Shown here: piece after piece, positions 1-8,569 of the stretch
Layout of the letters: every line of letters starts with the position of its first letter
Position numbering within the stretch: the first letter of the stretch is position 1
Source: SZUA-35 sp965530755
GTDB lineage: Bacteria; Actinomycetota; Acidimicrobiia; Acidimicrobiales; SZUA-35
Direction of reading: 5' to 3'
DNA: 64,000 nucleotides
Assembly: GCA_965530755.1 (NCBI GenBank)
Contig: CBESNA010000010.1
Location: 1 to 64,000 of the forward strand
Translations under genes and position numbers: made by a program
Notes under the pieces: generated by a model
The model's input: only the letters and a program-made list of their open reading frames with translations
What the model was told of the DNA's origin: nothing
Database searches by the model: none

Positions 1-1
1 T

Positions 2-1084
2 GCCGTCGTCCTTGCAGGGCAGGCACTGGCCGCACGACTCGACGGCGAGGAAATGAGCGACGGCTTGTGCGAACGCGACGAGATCGGTGCTGTCGTCGAT
101 CACGATGAATCCGGCCGATCCCAAACCGGAACCGGCGGCCGTCATGTCTTCGTACGTCAATGGGGTGGTGAACTGCGACGCTTCCAACACCGTGTTCGCC
201 GTACCCGACACAGCGGCGATGAGCGTCTGATTGGGACGCGGCCCACCACCGAGTTCCTCGATGACGTCGCAGAGCGGCGTGCCCATAGCGAACTCGCCAA
301 CACCATGGTGCTTGGTGTCACCTGTGATGGTGCACATGATCGAACCAGGGGAATCAGTGGTGCCGAGTTCGCGAAACCAGTCGGGCCCGTTCAGGATGAT
401 GCCGGGCACGTTTGCGAGCGTCTCGACGTTGTTGACGAGCGCGGGCGAATTGGGGGTGCCGCCGGTGCCGGCCAGACCGACCGTCGCCGCAGAGTTGGCG
501 ACTCCGCTCTCGCCTTCGTCGAGTCCTCGTCGGTATGGCGGTGTCAGACGTGGAAAGGGTTGGCGGCCCTCGACAACTTCGAGCATCGCCGACTCTTCAC
601 CGAATAGGTAGGAGGCCGGACCGACGGCGATACGCATCGATACGTCGTCGATTCCGGCGGCGGACAGTTCGTCGATGGCGTGTTGTACCCGCACTATTTC
701 CTGCTCAAACGACGCTTTGAGTGCGACGACTACTTCGGGCGCGCCGACGGCGCGAGCGGCAATTAGGGCACCCTCGAGCACCCGGTACGGATTCGCACGC
801 AGGATCGCACGATCCTTGAACGTGCCCGGCTCGCCTTCCGCCGCGTTGACGACCACGGCGGTCGGCTCACGTACTGATCGGTTGTCGGCGACGGTCTGCC
901 ACTTCACGCCAGTGGGGAATCCGGCACCGCCACGGCCTCGCAGACCGGCGTCGGTCACGGCACCGATCAGGTCGATCGGGTCTGTCGACGCTGCCACTGC
1001 CAGAGCATCTCCGCCACATCGGGAGAGGTGGTCGGCTAGATCGGCGACCGGTTCGAGATCGAGAACGCGTTGCACTGTGGACAC
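2..1084 (-). CDS. NuoF-like NADH:quinone oxidoreductase/formate dehydrogenase flavoprotein subunit, 3' end outside window
   Basis: This gene reads leftwards off the window edge, so only its first 361 codons are present. The translation shows the FMN/NADH-binding signature LRGRGGAGFPTG followed by NAAEGEPGTFKDR and GEESAMLEVVEG. A central SLBB-type stretch carries VNNVETLANVPG. At the window edge the ESCGQCLPC motif begins the C-terminal 4Fe-4S domain. These are the hallmarks of the 51-kDa diaphorase subunit of complex I and of NAD-dependent formate dehydrogenases, which oxidises NADH and passes electrons to iron-sulfur clusters. The start chosen is GTG at 1084; a second in-frame GTG lies three codons further in. 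With no partner subunits visible, complex I cannot be told from a formate-dehydrogenase beta subunit. The family call is firm, the exact complex is not. Confidence 0.88.
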   Translation of the reverse strand, partial: MSTVQRVLDLEPVADLADHLSRCGGDALAVAASTDPIDLIGAVTDAGLRGRGGAGFPTGVKWQTVADNRSVREPTAVVVNAAEGEPGTFKDRAILRANPYRVLEGALIAARAVGAPEVVVALKASFEQEIVRVQHAIDELSAAGIDDVSMRIAVGPASYLFGEESAMLEVVEGRQPFPRLTPPYRRGLDEGESGVANSAATVGLAGTGGTPNSPALVNNVETLANVPGIILNGPDWFRELGTTDSPGSIMCTITGDTKHHGVGEFAMGTPLCDVIEELGGGPRPNQTLIAAVSGTANTVLEASQFTTPLTYEDMTAAGSGLGSAGFIVIDDSTDLVAFAQAVAHFLAVESCGQCLPCKDDG

Positions 1085-1158
1085 GATCTGATGGTACCCA
1101 TCGTCCGGTGCGATGAGACTTGGTCGCGACGGCCTGAATCATGTGGCCCTGGGGGGCC

Positions 1159-1254
1159 GAATATTGTGTCGTGCCTGGTCAGGCCGCATCTCTGTATTCG
1201 TTGATGAGCTCGTCGCATCGGGTCGATTTCACGACCTGAAGGTGGCGTTGATCC
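1159..1254 (-). repeat. Transposase 3'-end remnant, copy A
   Basis: On the minus strand this segment reads as a short C-terminal tail ending in ELINEYRDAA and a stop. It aligns without gaps to 2582-2677 (74 of 96 bases identical by my count). Such a GLINEYR-A-A ending resembles the C-termini of DDE transposases or integrase-core proteins; that family assignment is from memory and tentative. No upstream coding part survives. Together with copy B it brackets the floA fragment and the dodecin gene. Confidence 0.5.
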
Positions 1255-1710
1255 ACCCGCGGCCCCCGTCACCCACACTGACCACCGGCCGCCGAAGCAA
1301 GCCGCCACCGCGGTTCAGCTGGGGCGGTCCTGGGCGTCGGTGCGAAAAGATTCCGGGGGACCGAGCACCTCACGCAGCAAGAACCCCTGGCGCGCCGCGC
1401 GCCGCGCGCGGCGACGACAGCGGCCGGCGCAGGAGCTCGCGACTGCTCTGACCCTGCCGTGCGGGCCGGGGCGGTCGCCCGGCCGCATGCCGCTCGTCGG
1501 GCCGTCCTTCGGTGCGGGGGAGCGGAGCTCGGCTGGCACCTCCATCCGGGTCCTCCCGGTCAGGGGTCCGGACCTCGGGTTGAGCGGGCACGCGGTCGCC
1601 GGATGGCGGGGGTGCGCGGACCTCCGGAGAAGCACCAGAACGACCACTCGCGACGCTTGGCGGTCGACCCTGTGGGTGGCCGACCAGCGGCCGGCTGCCC
1701 CGGTTCGATT
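1255..1710. other. Intergenic, no gene recognised
   Basis: This GC-rich stretch lies between transposase remnant A and the floA fragment. Several frames are open because of base composition, but none gives a recognisable protein, a ribosome-binding site or consistent codon use. I see no RNA gene or terminator in it. Confidence 0.5.
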
Positions 1711-2286
1711 TCACGAGTCGCTGTCGTCGGCCATGGCCGACCGCATCTCGGTGTCGGCTTGGACGTTCTGCATGCGGTAGAGGTCCATGACCCCGATGTT
1801 GCCACTGCGGAACGCCTCGGCGATGGCGAGGGGCACCTCGGCCTCGGCCGAGACGGCCTTGGCGCGCATCTCCTGCTCCTCGGCGACGGGCATGGCACGG
1901 CGCTCCTCGGCGCGGGCCTGAGCGATGTTCTTGTCGGCCTCGGCCTGAGCGGTCTGCAGCTCGGCACCCACGTTGCGGCCGATATCGACATCTGCGATGT
2001 CAATCGACAGAATCTCGAACGCCGTGCTGGCGTCGAGGACGCGCGTCGAGATGGCGTCGGGGTTCTCGAGCACCCGCTTGTGCGAGTCGGCCGAACCGAT
2101 GCTCGACACCGTGCCCTCGCCGACTCGGGCGATGATGGTCTCCTCACCGGCGCCGCCGACCAGGCGGTCGATGTTGGCCCGCACGGTGACCCGCGCCACC
2201 GCCACCATCTGGATGCCATCTTTGGCCACCGCCGCCACCCGCGGGGTGTCGATCACCTGCAGGCCGGGTCCTTGGGCCCTGCTCAC
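1711..2286 (-). pseudogene. floA: 5'-truncated flotillin-like protein FloA
   Basis: The 191 residues match the C-terminal half of the FloA/YqfA flotillin-like family, which scaffolds functional membrane microdomains. Visible landmarks are VIDTPRVAAVAKDGIQ, VTVRANIDRLVGGAGEETI, TAFEILSIDIADVD, the coiled-coil EERRAMPVAEEQEMRAK and the ending GVMDLYRMQNVQADTEMR. FloA is normally about 330 residues. Here the N-terminal membrane hairpin and the first part of the SPFH domain (about 130-140 residues) are missing, and homology starts abruptly near 2260. Two short internal stretches of the family also look deleted, one after VLDAS and one before EAEVPLA. Without the membrane anchor it is probably a decaying remnant, although the reading frame is intact. 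It is divergent from the dodecin gene only about 50 bp away, so the missing part was lost at that junction. Confidence 0.8.
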
Positions 2287-2334
2287 GTACGGATTGTTCT
2301 CTCAGGATCGTGACACACGATGGAGGAGGCCATG

Positions 2335-2550
2335 ATGGCTGATGTGACCTATGCGATAAGTGAGATAGTCGGGACGTCACCCGAGGGGGTTGACACCGCG
2401 ATTCAGAATGGCCTGAAGAAAGCTGCTGAATCGTTGCGGAACCTCGACTGGTTCGAAGTCACCGGTATCCGCGGCCAACTGGGTACCGACGACGGGACGG
2501 TGCAGCACTTTCAGGTCACGCTCAAAGTGGGCTTCCGCTACGACGATTGA
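2335..2550 (+). CDS. Dodecin family flavin-binding protein
   Basis: This 71-residue protein has the dodecin pattern: an N-terminal strand YAISEIVGTSPEGVD, a helix AIQNGLKKAAESLRN, then the flavin-stacking tryptophan in LDWFEVTGIRG, and the final strands VQHFQVTLKVGFRYDD. Dodecins are small dodecameric proteins that bind pairs of riboflavin or FMN and buffer free flavin in the cytoplasm. Three in-frame ATGs exist at 2320, 2332 and 2335. A strong GGAGGAGG at 2322-2329 overlaps the first and lies five bases before the third, so 2335 is preferred. The length then equals the family norm (about 68-71). It stands alone between the floA remnant and transposase remnant B. Confidence 0.93.
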   Translation: MADVTYAISEIVGTSPEGVDTAIQNGLKKAAESLRNLDWFEVTGIRGQLGTDDGTVQHFQVTLKVGFRYDD

Positions 2551-2581
2551 GCGACCTGGCGCTCCTGTGGGCGTGGTAGCA

Positions 2582-2677
2582 GAGTATTGCGTCGTGGCTG
2601 GTCAGGCGGCGTTTCGATATTCGTTGATGAGGCCGCCGAAGCGGATTGATTTCGCGTTTTGAAGGCGGCGTTCGTCC
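2582..2677 (-). repeat. Transposase 3'-end remnant, copy B
   Basis: On the minus strand this is the better preserved copy of the repeat at 1159-1254, in the same orientation about 1.4 kb away. It ends in GGLINEYRNAA and a stop, and the similarity continues about 20 bp past the stop codon. No other part of a transposase gene is left. The two copies are gapless over 96 bp but clearly diverged, so they are old. Confidence 0.5.
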
Positions 2678-2988
2678 GATGGCGGCGGTGCCTCTGCAGC
2701 TAGCGGCGGTCGCTGGTCGAGCGAGCCAGGAACGATCGGCAGCCCGTGTCACCAACGACACCAACGACGATGACACCATCGGTGCTACCTGCCCACGCAG
2801 TAACCGAGTGAGCCAGACCTTGCTGCCCGCGATGCGTCGCAGTCGGGCCGGGGGCCGAGCGCAGCGAGCTGGTGACCACCGGGATCGTCGATTTGGCCGA
2901 TGACCGGTTCACGCTCGACTCTCGTCAGAGCGAGAAGCGTCCTGACCGGACCTACGATCCTGACGGGTCGCCGGGCTCGGCGACCCTG
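2678..2988. other. Intergenic, no gene recognised
   Basis: Between transposase remnant B and the small minus-strand gene at 2989 I find no convincing coding sequence, hairpin or RNA gene. Open frames on both strands give low-complexity Arg/Ser-rich translations typical of GC-rich non-coding DNA. Confidence 0.45.
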
Positions 2989-3222
2989 CTAACGGTCGGG
3001 CTTGGCGATGTTCTTGCGTTGGCGGAGCTCTTCGGTGCGCTCGAGGTGGCGGATGTCCTCGACGAGGGTCGCGATCTCGGTTTCGTAGCTGATGGCCGTG
3101 TCGATGCGTTGGGCGTAGGCGAGCTCACCGATTCTGGCGATGAAGTCGTCTCGCTGTCGCCGGGCCTTGCGGTCCGCGGCGCGGGCCCGGACGCTCGAGA
3201 TGATGTCGGTGGGGACGCTCAC
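2989..3222 (-). CDS. Small helical hypothetical protein
   Basis: A 77-residue frame starting with GTG at 3222. The product is highly charged and predicted helical throughout, with an Arg/Lys-rich N-terminal third (VRARAADRKARRQRDD) and an acidic coiled-coil-like second half (ETEIATLVEDIRHLERTEELRQRK). No signal peptide, membrane segment or known motif is visible. Codon third positions are GC-rich as in real genes of the window, but no clear ribosome-binding site precedes the start. I do not recognise the family. It is probably a real small cytoplasmic protein, without an assignable function. Confidence 0.5.
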   Translation of the reverse strand: MSVPTDIISSVRARAADRKARRQRDDFIARIGELAYAQRIDTAISYETEIATLVEDIRHLERTEELRQRKNIAKPDR

Positions 3223-3365
3223 AATTCATGGCCTGACTGCGTGAAGGAGAGGGCTACAGCGTATCTGCGACGTGCGCGTCAGGGGACCGTGGCGTTGGGC
3301 CTACCTCCCAGGGAGCGTCGGATCAGATCACGAACCAGCGTTATGAATCACTTTGCGCCGGTTCG

Positions 3366-4697
3366 TCAGACCTTGGCCCGCCGCCGTATGACGGCGCGGT
3401 AGGCAGTGATGATGTCTTGCTCGAAGCCGATCGTGCACGCCCAGTGGAAGTAGCGGAACATCCGGTAGGGGTACTCCCCGAACTCTGCAACCAGCTCGTC
3501 CTCGCGTTGCTCGAGGGCGAGTGCCCACGAGCGCGAAGTCTTGGCGTAGCTGTCTCGATCGTTGTGAATCCGCTCGAGCTCGAGCCACTCCGATCGCTGG
3601 CCTTGCTCGTGCAGGAGCCGGGGCAGGTCGACCAGGTCGCTCGCTGGATAGATGTACTTGCGGGTCACCGAGGAGATCCGGTGACGGGGATCGGGCTTGG
3701 CTGAGAAGTCGCTGTAGATCACCCCGCCGGGCTTCACGAGCGAGCAGTACTGGTCCATCACTGCTCCGTAGTCGAGCAGATGCTCGGTGATCCCGCAGTT
3801 GATGATCGCGTCGAAGGGTTCGTCCTCATAGGTATAGAAATCGGTCATCAACGCACGGCAGCTTTCTTCGACGCCCTCCTCCTTGATCACACGTTGGAGC
3901 GTGTCGAGTGAGTTCTGCTCCAGGGTGATGCTCGTGACGTGAATCCCTCGCTGAGCCATGAAACGCAGTGGGCCACCCCAGCCACCGCCAATCTCCAGCA
4001 GGCGCGAGCCCGGCTCGAGCTCACACGCTTCGACCATGTAGAGGAGCTTCCGTTCCCGGGCCTGCTTCCAATCGCTCGCAGTCTCGCCCTCCTCGAAGAC
4101 ATACTGCGAGAAGACGGGAAACTGATCGTCTCCGAGCCACGACAAATAGAACTCTGGCGGGAAGCTGTAGTGGGTCTTGAGCGCTTCGACGCGATAACTC
4201 GTTGGATGCAGGAACTCTTTCAACGACAGCACCTTCGCCATGCGTTCGACGCCCGATTGGTTCGGATCCTTCACCACCTCGGCCCCCCAGCGCATGACGT
4301 CCTCCATGTGGCCAACGACATCGATGTGCTGCCCGGTGAAGGCTTCGTATAGCCCGCGGTGGTTCATTGTCAGAAACGCCGACACTGCGACGTCATCGTG
4401 CAGGTGGATGTCGGTGCGTCGGGCGTCCGGGTCGACGCACCGGGAGGATACCTCGTCGCCGTCTGGCAGCGTGAAGCGGAAATCGTATTGAGAGTTGATG
4501 GCCGAGACCAACCGCCTGACGATTTCGAGCTTGGCGTGTCGGCTGGCTCGCTTCGTCACGCCAGTTGACCCTGTCGCCATCGCTTTGACGTTGCCGGCCT
4601 CTTCGTCCGCCTTGCCCTGGCGCTTCAGGGCTTCGTTGCCGGTCAGGTCGCCGACGGCCTGCTTGATCTTGCCCTTCGCCTGATCCTTGTTGTTCAT
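3366..4697 (-). CDS. CsbD-domain/cyclopropane-fatty-acyl-phospholipid synthase fusion
   Basis: Residues 1-40 form a CsbD-like stress-response domain (NNKDQAKGKIKQAVGDLTG, then ALKRQGKADEEAGNVK). From about residue 45 to the end (443) the protein is a SAM-dependent cyclopropane/modified-fatty-acid synthase, with the SAM loop LLEIGGGWGG near residues 235-245 and the family C-terminus GFEQDIITAYRAVI. Such enzymes transfer a methylene or methyl group from SAM onto unsaturated acyl chains of membrane phospholipids. The start at 4697 has GGAG six bases upstream; an adjacent ATG at 4700 is possible. No stop or ribosome-binding site separates the two domains, and the internal ATG at 4580 has no Shine-Dalgarno sequence, so a true fusion is favoured. 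CsbD proteins are normally free-standing, about 60-residue proteins. The fusion would link lipid modification to stress response, but that link is inference. Confidence 0.85.
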   Translation of the reverse strand: MNNKDQAKGKIKQAVGDLTGNEALKRQGKADEEAGNVKAMATGSTGVTKRASRHAKLEIVRRLVSAINSQYDFRFTLPDGDEVSSRCVDPDARRTDIHLHDDVAVSAFLTMNHRGLYEAFTGQHIDVVGHMEDVMRWGAEVVKDPNQSGVERMAKVLSLKEFLHPTSYRVEALKTHYSFPPEFYLSWLGDDQFPVFSQYVFEEGETASDWKQARERKLLYMVEACELEPGSRLLEIGGGWGGPLRFMAQRGIHVTSITLEQNSLDTLQRVIKEEGVEESCRALMTDFYTYEDEPFDAIINCGITEHLLDYGAVMDQYCSLVKPGGVIYSDFSAKPDPRHRISSVTRKYIYPASDLVDLPRLLHEQGQRSEWLELERIHNDRDSYAKTSRSWALALEQREDELVAEFGEYPYRMFRYFHWACTIGFEQDIITAYRAVIRRRAKV

Positions 4698-4977
4698 CAT
4701 CTTCTCCGTGTCACCCGTCGAACAGCCGATCAGCTGCTGGGTCGGCCCCGGTTCTTGGTGACAAGTTGGGTTCGGCCGCCCGCTCGTCTGGCGGAGTCAT
4801 GATGGTTTCCTATTCGATCGAGGTCAACCGGCCGAGTCGGGCTTGTCGACGGCGTCGGTGGTAGGTCCGTTCGGTCGAGGTCACGATCGCAATCCGCTCT
4901 GGGCATCCAGCCCCGCTGATCGACGACGCACCGAGGCCCGAAGCCGAGCTCGACGGCGGAGCACTACGGTTCCAGAG

Positions 4978-5295
4978 ATGAGCGATGCCGATGAGATGGA
5001 GACGCTGAGTGAAGCGACGACTCGTCTTGCTTTCGCGGGCTACGACGAGGACTACCAAGCGCACGACGGGGGCCTCGTCTGCGGCAGCTGTGGAGCGAGC
5101 CTCGATCCCGCCGAGATGACGATCGATGAGATCGTGCGATTCGAAGGCGAGAGCGATCCGGGCGACGAAGCCATCGTGTACGCGCTGGATTCTGGCTGCG
5201 GGCACCGCGGTCTGTACATCGCCGCCTACGGAGTCGGGGCCACCGCCGACGACACCGCAGTCGCCGCCGCACTTCCCGACCCCACTCACCGATGA
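4978..5295 (+). CDS. Small cysteine-containing hypothetical protein
   Basis: This 105-residue acidic protein starts at ATG 4978. It has a helical N-terminus (MSDADEMETLSEATTRLAFA), a CGSCG pair at residues 32-36, the conserved-looking stretch MTIDEIVRFEGESDPGDEA and a second cysteine/histidine element SGCGHRG near residue 80. The CxxC plus CGH pattern suggests a zinc site. I recall similar uncharacterised actinobacterial proteins, sometimes labelled phosphoribosylpyrophosphate-synthetase-like, but no enzymatic motif supports that name. It is transcribed away from the CFA-synthase fusion. An upstream in-frame extension to 4843 is possible but reads as low-complexity Arg-rich sequence. Confidence 0.7.
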   Translation: MSDADEMETLSEATTRLAFAGYDEDYQAHDGGLVCGSCGASLDPAEMTIDEIVRFEGESDPGDEAIVYALDSGCGHRGLYIAAYGVGATADDTAVAAALPDPTHR

Positions 5296-5425
5296 GGAAT
5301 CAGCCGGCCGCAGGCGCAAGCGAGATGAGTCGACCCGTCGGCCCGACTGCCCCATGTAAGCGTCGCCTGCGTTCTCGGCAAGGCCAACCAGTTGCCGCAG
5401 CCTGACAGACAGGGCCTCAGCCCCG

Positions 5426-6013
5426 TTACTTGGCCCAGCTCATGAACGGGAACGTCTTGACCATCCAATTCTGTAGCGAGAAGGTGCCGGGCCCGACCGT
5501 CGCGATGCCGAGATAGACCACCATCTCGATCGAGTGGCTGCTGTTGACGGGGTTGTTCTCGGGCCACACGTCGAGGGCGAGGAACATGAACGCCATCAAG
5601 ATGGCACTGCCGATGGCGGCGATCCTCGTGCCGACACCGAGCATCAGGGCAACGCCGCCGAGCAGCAGCGCGAGCATGAACAAGATGTCCGCCCAGCCAA
5701 TCGAGTTGGGCCCCGACGATGCCATCCACGTGAACAGTCCGCCCGTGTGGCTGCCCTGGGTTCCGAACTCGAGCAGGCCGTACGTGGGTGATCCGCCCTT
5801 GATCATCGCGGCGTCGCACAGGTAGTCAATGCTCGATTCGGCGACGTCCTCACCGCCTCGGCAGGTTGCGAATCCGAGGCCGAACATCTTGTCGAGGAAC
5901 GCCCAGACGAACGCCCATCCGAGCAGGATGCGCAGGACGGTCCACGCCCACATCCCCTTGGTCTGGCCGTCGGTGCTCAGTCGCCCGTCGAGTTGGTCGA
6001 TGGCTGCAGTCAT
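5426..6013 (-). CDS. DoxX-like family integral membrane protein
   Basis: This 195-residue membrane protein has four hydrophobic segments: WTVLRILLGWAFVWAFLDKMFGLGF; a middle segment in ADILFMLALLLGGVALMLGVG; RIAAIGSAILMAFMFLAL; and the C-terminal MVVYLGIATVGPGTFSLQNWM. The first segment with its FLDKxFGLG motif is typical of actinobacterial DoxX proteins, relatives of the small subunit of thiosulfate:quinone oxidoreductase. Start ATG 6013 has CGGAG five bases upstream. Function in this organism is unknown; DoxX relatives are tied to redox or membrane stress. It stands alone, and there is no gene between it and 6243. Confidence 0.8.
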   Translation of the reverse strand: MTAAIDQLDGRLSTDGQTKGMWAWTVLRILLGWAFVWAFLDKMFGLGFATCRGGEDVAESSIDYLCDAAMIKGGSPTYGLLEFGTQGSHTGGLFTWMASSGPNSIGWADILFMLALLLGGVALMLGVGTRIAAIGSAILMAFMFLALDVWPENNPVNSSHSIEMVVYLGIATVGPGTFSLQNWMVKTFPFMSWAK

Positions 6014-6242
6014 CAGATCTCCGATCTGTTGCGAACCACACCTGGCTCTTTGGTTCGTGTGTGCACTCTCCGCATCTCGGGTGCGTGTGCGTACTCGGAG
6101 GTCTAGCAGACTGTGAACATGCTCCGCTTGGATGCCACCCACGTGGGCGCAGGTCAGTCGTTGATCAGACGACGAAAATCAGGTGAGGTCTCGAGGGCAC
6201 GTCGTCGCATGGCAGATTCGGTCGTCGCATGAAGAGGCCCTC

Positions 6243-6452
6243 TCATCGAATTCGGTGTATCAACTTTCGGATTTCGTCGGCGGTCGATTCGCTTCCCTTG
6301 GTGAGTCCGCGGACGCCGAAGTACGCCAGTGCGGCCGCAGGGATGAGTGCAAACTGCTCCAGTACGTGTCGCGCACCCCGCCGTTCGCTGTCGGACTTTG
6401 GCAGTGTCTCTCCTGGATAGCTCACGACGACTCGCCTCGAGGCTTGCTGCAC
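6243..6452 (-). pseudogene. Possible N-terminal stub of a PAP2-superfamily membrane phosphatase
   Basis: A 69-residue frame whose stretch EQFALIPAAALAYFGVRGLTKGS resembles the first transmembrane helix of PAP2-type lipid phosphatases and inositolphosphorylceramide-synthase-like proteins. The frame then ends with no catalytic KxxxxxxRP or SGH motif following it. It lies at the edge of a region of clearly broken genes (otsA, methyltransferase, IS elements), which supports the reading as a truncated gene. The assignment rests on one short hydrophobic motif and is weak. Confidence 0.35.
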
Positions 6453-6555
6453 CTACATTGAAAACCGATCGGAGCCGCCCGGTCGTTCACGAATGCACCG
6501 GGCAGCGCATTGGAAGCCGCCCGGCGAGTCTTCTCGGCAGGGAAGCCTGAACACC

Positions 6556-7906
6556 TCACACCTCCCCACCGAGCACAGCTAGCGATCGCTCGGGCGCGCG
6601 ATTCGGTTGATGAGGTTGCTGCGGTGACGAGGGCTCGGTCGCCTGGGCAAGGTGCTCCGAAAAGCTGCGTGTCCAGGCGGCGCTTTGTAGACATGAGGCG
6701 GCTTGGCATCTCCGGCGTGCTCGCTCTGCTCGGTCGACGTCGAGACGTCCGAGACTGTCTTTGATGGCGCCCGCGATCGAGAGGACCTGGTCCCCATCGA
6801 CAATGTCACTCCACGGGCCGAGATGGTCAGTCGCGCCTGCTCCCGCGCTGAGGATCAGGTCGGTCGGTCGGTCACCGTTGATGACGGAGAATTCGAGCGA
6901 GACAAGGTTCATGCCGTCCCGGGTGGGAGTCACGATGGCCATGTCGGCGGCTCTCATGAGTCCTGCGACCTCGTACTGCTGCAGCTGGGTGACACGTAGG
7001 TCGACGACAGGGAGTGCATCGCGGCGAGCGAACCGTTCGTTGATTCTGTCCGCAATGTCCAGCGTCAGCTTTCGGAGAGCTTCGTAGACGGGTATTGAGC
7101 CACGAGTTGGAACTGCGACTTGAATCAATCGGAACGTGTTCGGATCGAGTTGGCCGCTGCTGAGGAGCGTCTCGATGGCAAGGAGTTTGTGGGGGACCCC
7201 CTTTGGTGTATTCAAGGCGGTCGATGCCGACCGCGAGCGTTCCACCTGGCGCAGCATGTGTGGCCGCCGCGGCGAGCACGCGGGAGTCGGAGCGGTAGTA
7301 CGTCCAAGCGGCGACGTCGAAGCCGACCGGCACGTCGCGGATCGTGGGGAGCAGGCTGTCGTGGCTAATCGACAGGTAGCGGCGCAGCGCGTCAGCGTCT
7401 CGGCTCGTCTGGGTGCCGATGAAGTGATGGGCTCTCAGCTGGTCGGCCAGAATCCTCGATTCGACGATTGTCTGCATGCAGCGGTCGTCGAATGGGGTGT
7501 GGCAGAACAATCCGATCTTGAGGTCGGGACGGACCTGGCGCAGTGTCTGGGCCATGCCGAAGTGTTGGTAGTCGTGTACCCAGACCGTTGCATCAGGGGC
7601 GGCTGCGCCCGCGATCACCAGGGCGGCCCTCTCATTGCGGTCTTTGTATGCGATCCACCAGTCGGGTGACTGTTTGATGTAGTCGTCCACGCCGTGGAGG
7701 GCTGGCCACAGCGTCTGGTTCGAGAACCCGTCGATGGCGTCGCGGTGTTCCGCACTCGTCAACGGGATCGGGACGATCGTGAGTTGGTTGCCCCCAGACT
7801 CGGGTCGGTTCTTGCGACCGACGTCTGTCGTTGCGCAATGCCCGAACCAGACGGTTCGCCGGGTCGCGAGGGCAGGGCATAGTGCGGATACCAGACCGCC
7901 GATTGA
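6556..7906 (-). pseudogene. otsA: Broken trehalose-6-phosphate synthase (GT20)
   Basis: Two frames together encode most of OtsA, which makes trehalose-6-phosphate from UDP-glucose and glucose-6-phosphate. The first frame (about 7906 to 7200) carries GGLVSALCPAL, WVHDYQHFGMAQ, IGLFCHTPF and GIDRLEYTKG. The second (to 6556) continues with VPHKLLAIETLL, IQVAVPTRGSIPVYE, TRDGMNLVSLEF and a normal C-terminus. The break lies in a run of five C at 7197-7201 (GGGGG in the sense strand). Removing one base restores K-G-V-P-H-K. The first 70-90 residues, including the SNRLP loop, are absent because the gene starts inside the truncated methyltransferase. With both a 5' deletion and a frameshift it is a pseudogene. 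Confidence 0.88.
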
Positions 7907-8525
7907 CTGCAGAGCCGATCCGGATGAGCCATTCGGGCCAGCCGTCAGGGTTACGCAGGCCGGTGGTGACGATCCGCCCGCCGTCAGAGATCTGCCGGGC
8001 GAGGCGGGCGACGATGGCGTCGTAGTCAGGGCGCATCTCAATGGCGAATGTGGACACGATTGCGTTTGTGTCGGGTGGGGGCTGGTAGTCGGAGACATCG
8101 GCTTCGACGAGTTCGATGTTCACGATGCCGTGGTCGTTGGCGCGCTGACGGGCTTGTTGGAGCATGCCTGGAGAGATATCGACGCCGATGACCGTGCCGG
8201 TCGGTCCGACAGCTTCGGCGAGGCGCTGCAGGTTCCAGCCGGTTCCGGTGCCGAGGTCCACCACGGTGTCACCCGACTTTAGACGGAGTTCGGTGATCGC
8301 ACGTTTCGCGAGTCGTCGACCGCCGATCAGGTTGTATGGCGATGCTGCGAGGTCGTAGAGCGGGGCGATGCGGTCGTACAGGCTGCGAACTCCTGCTGCG
8401 TCGAGGACACCGCCGCCGCGATCGGTGTCGCTTGATTCGGAAGCGGATCGGCGCTTGTAGAGCCACGTCGCTGCGACCAAGGCGACGAGGGTCGGCGCCG
8501 GGGTTGACGGGGCCCAGCTGGACAA
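7899..8525 (-). pseudogene. 3'-truncated class I SAM methyltransferase
   Basis: The frame encodes a hydrophobic N-terminal segment (LVALVAATWLYKRR) and then a class I methyltransferase: YDRIAPLYDLAASPYN, the SAM loop VVDLGTGTGWNLQ, IGVDISPGMLQQA and the post-motif DGGRIVTTGLRNPDGWPEWLIRIGSAVN. The WPEWL block normally continues for about 40 more residues. Here the homology stops at about 7899, exactly where OtsA sequence begins in another frame. The 5' end is also uncertain: a TTG at 8525 could start it, but IS30 sequence ends only about 45 bp upstream and may have removed the original start. It is probably inactive because the C-terminus is lost. Confidence 0.75.
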
Positions 8526-8569
8526 CCAGGTACCGTTGTATGTCCTATCGCACCGGCTCCCGGTCGAAC

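Noticed and set aside
7191..7201. Programmed frameshifting in otsA
   Set aside because: The gene also lacks its 5' end and lies in a region of broken genes, so simple decay is the better explanation.
8508..8526. Possible IS30 terminal repeat (CAGCTGGACAAC, compared with CCAACTGGACGAG near 10711)
   Set aside because: The match is short, imperfect and in direct rather than inverted orientation, so it does not define element ends.
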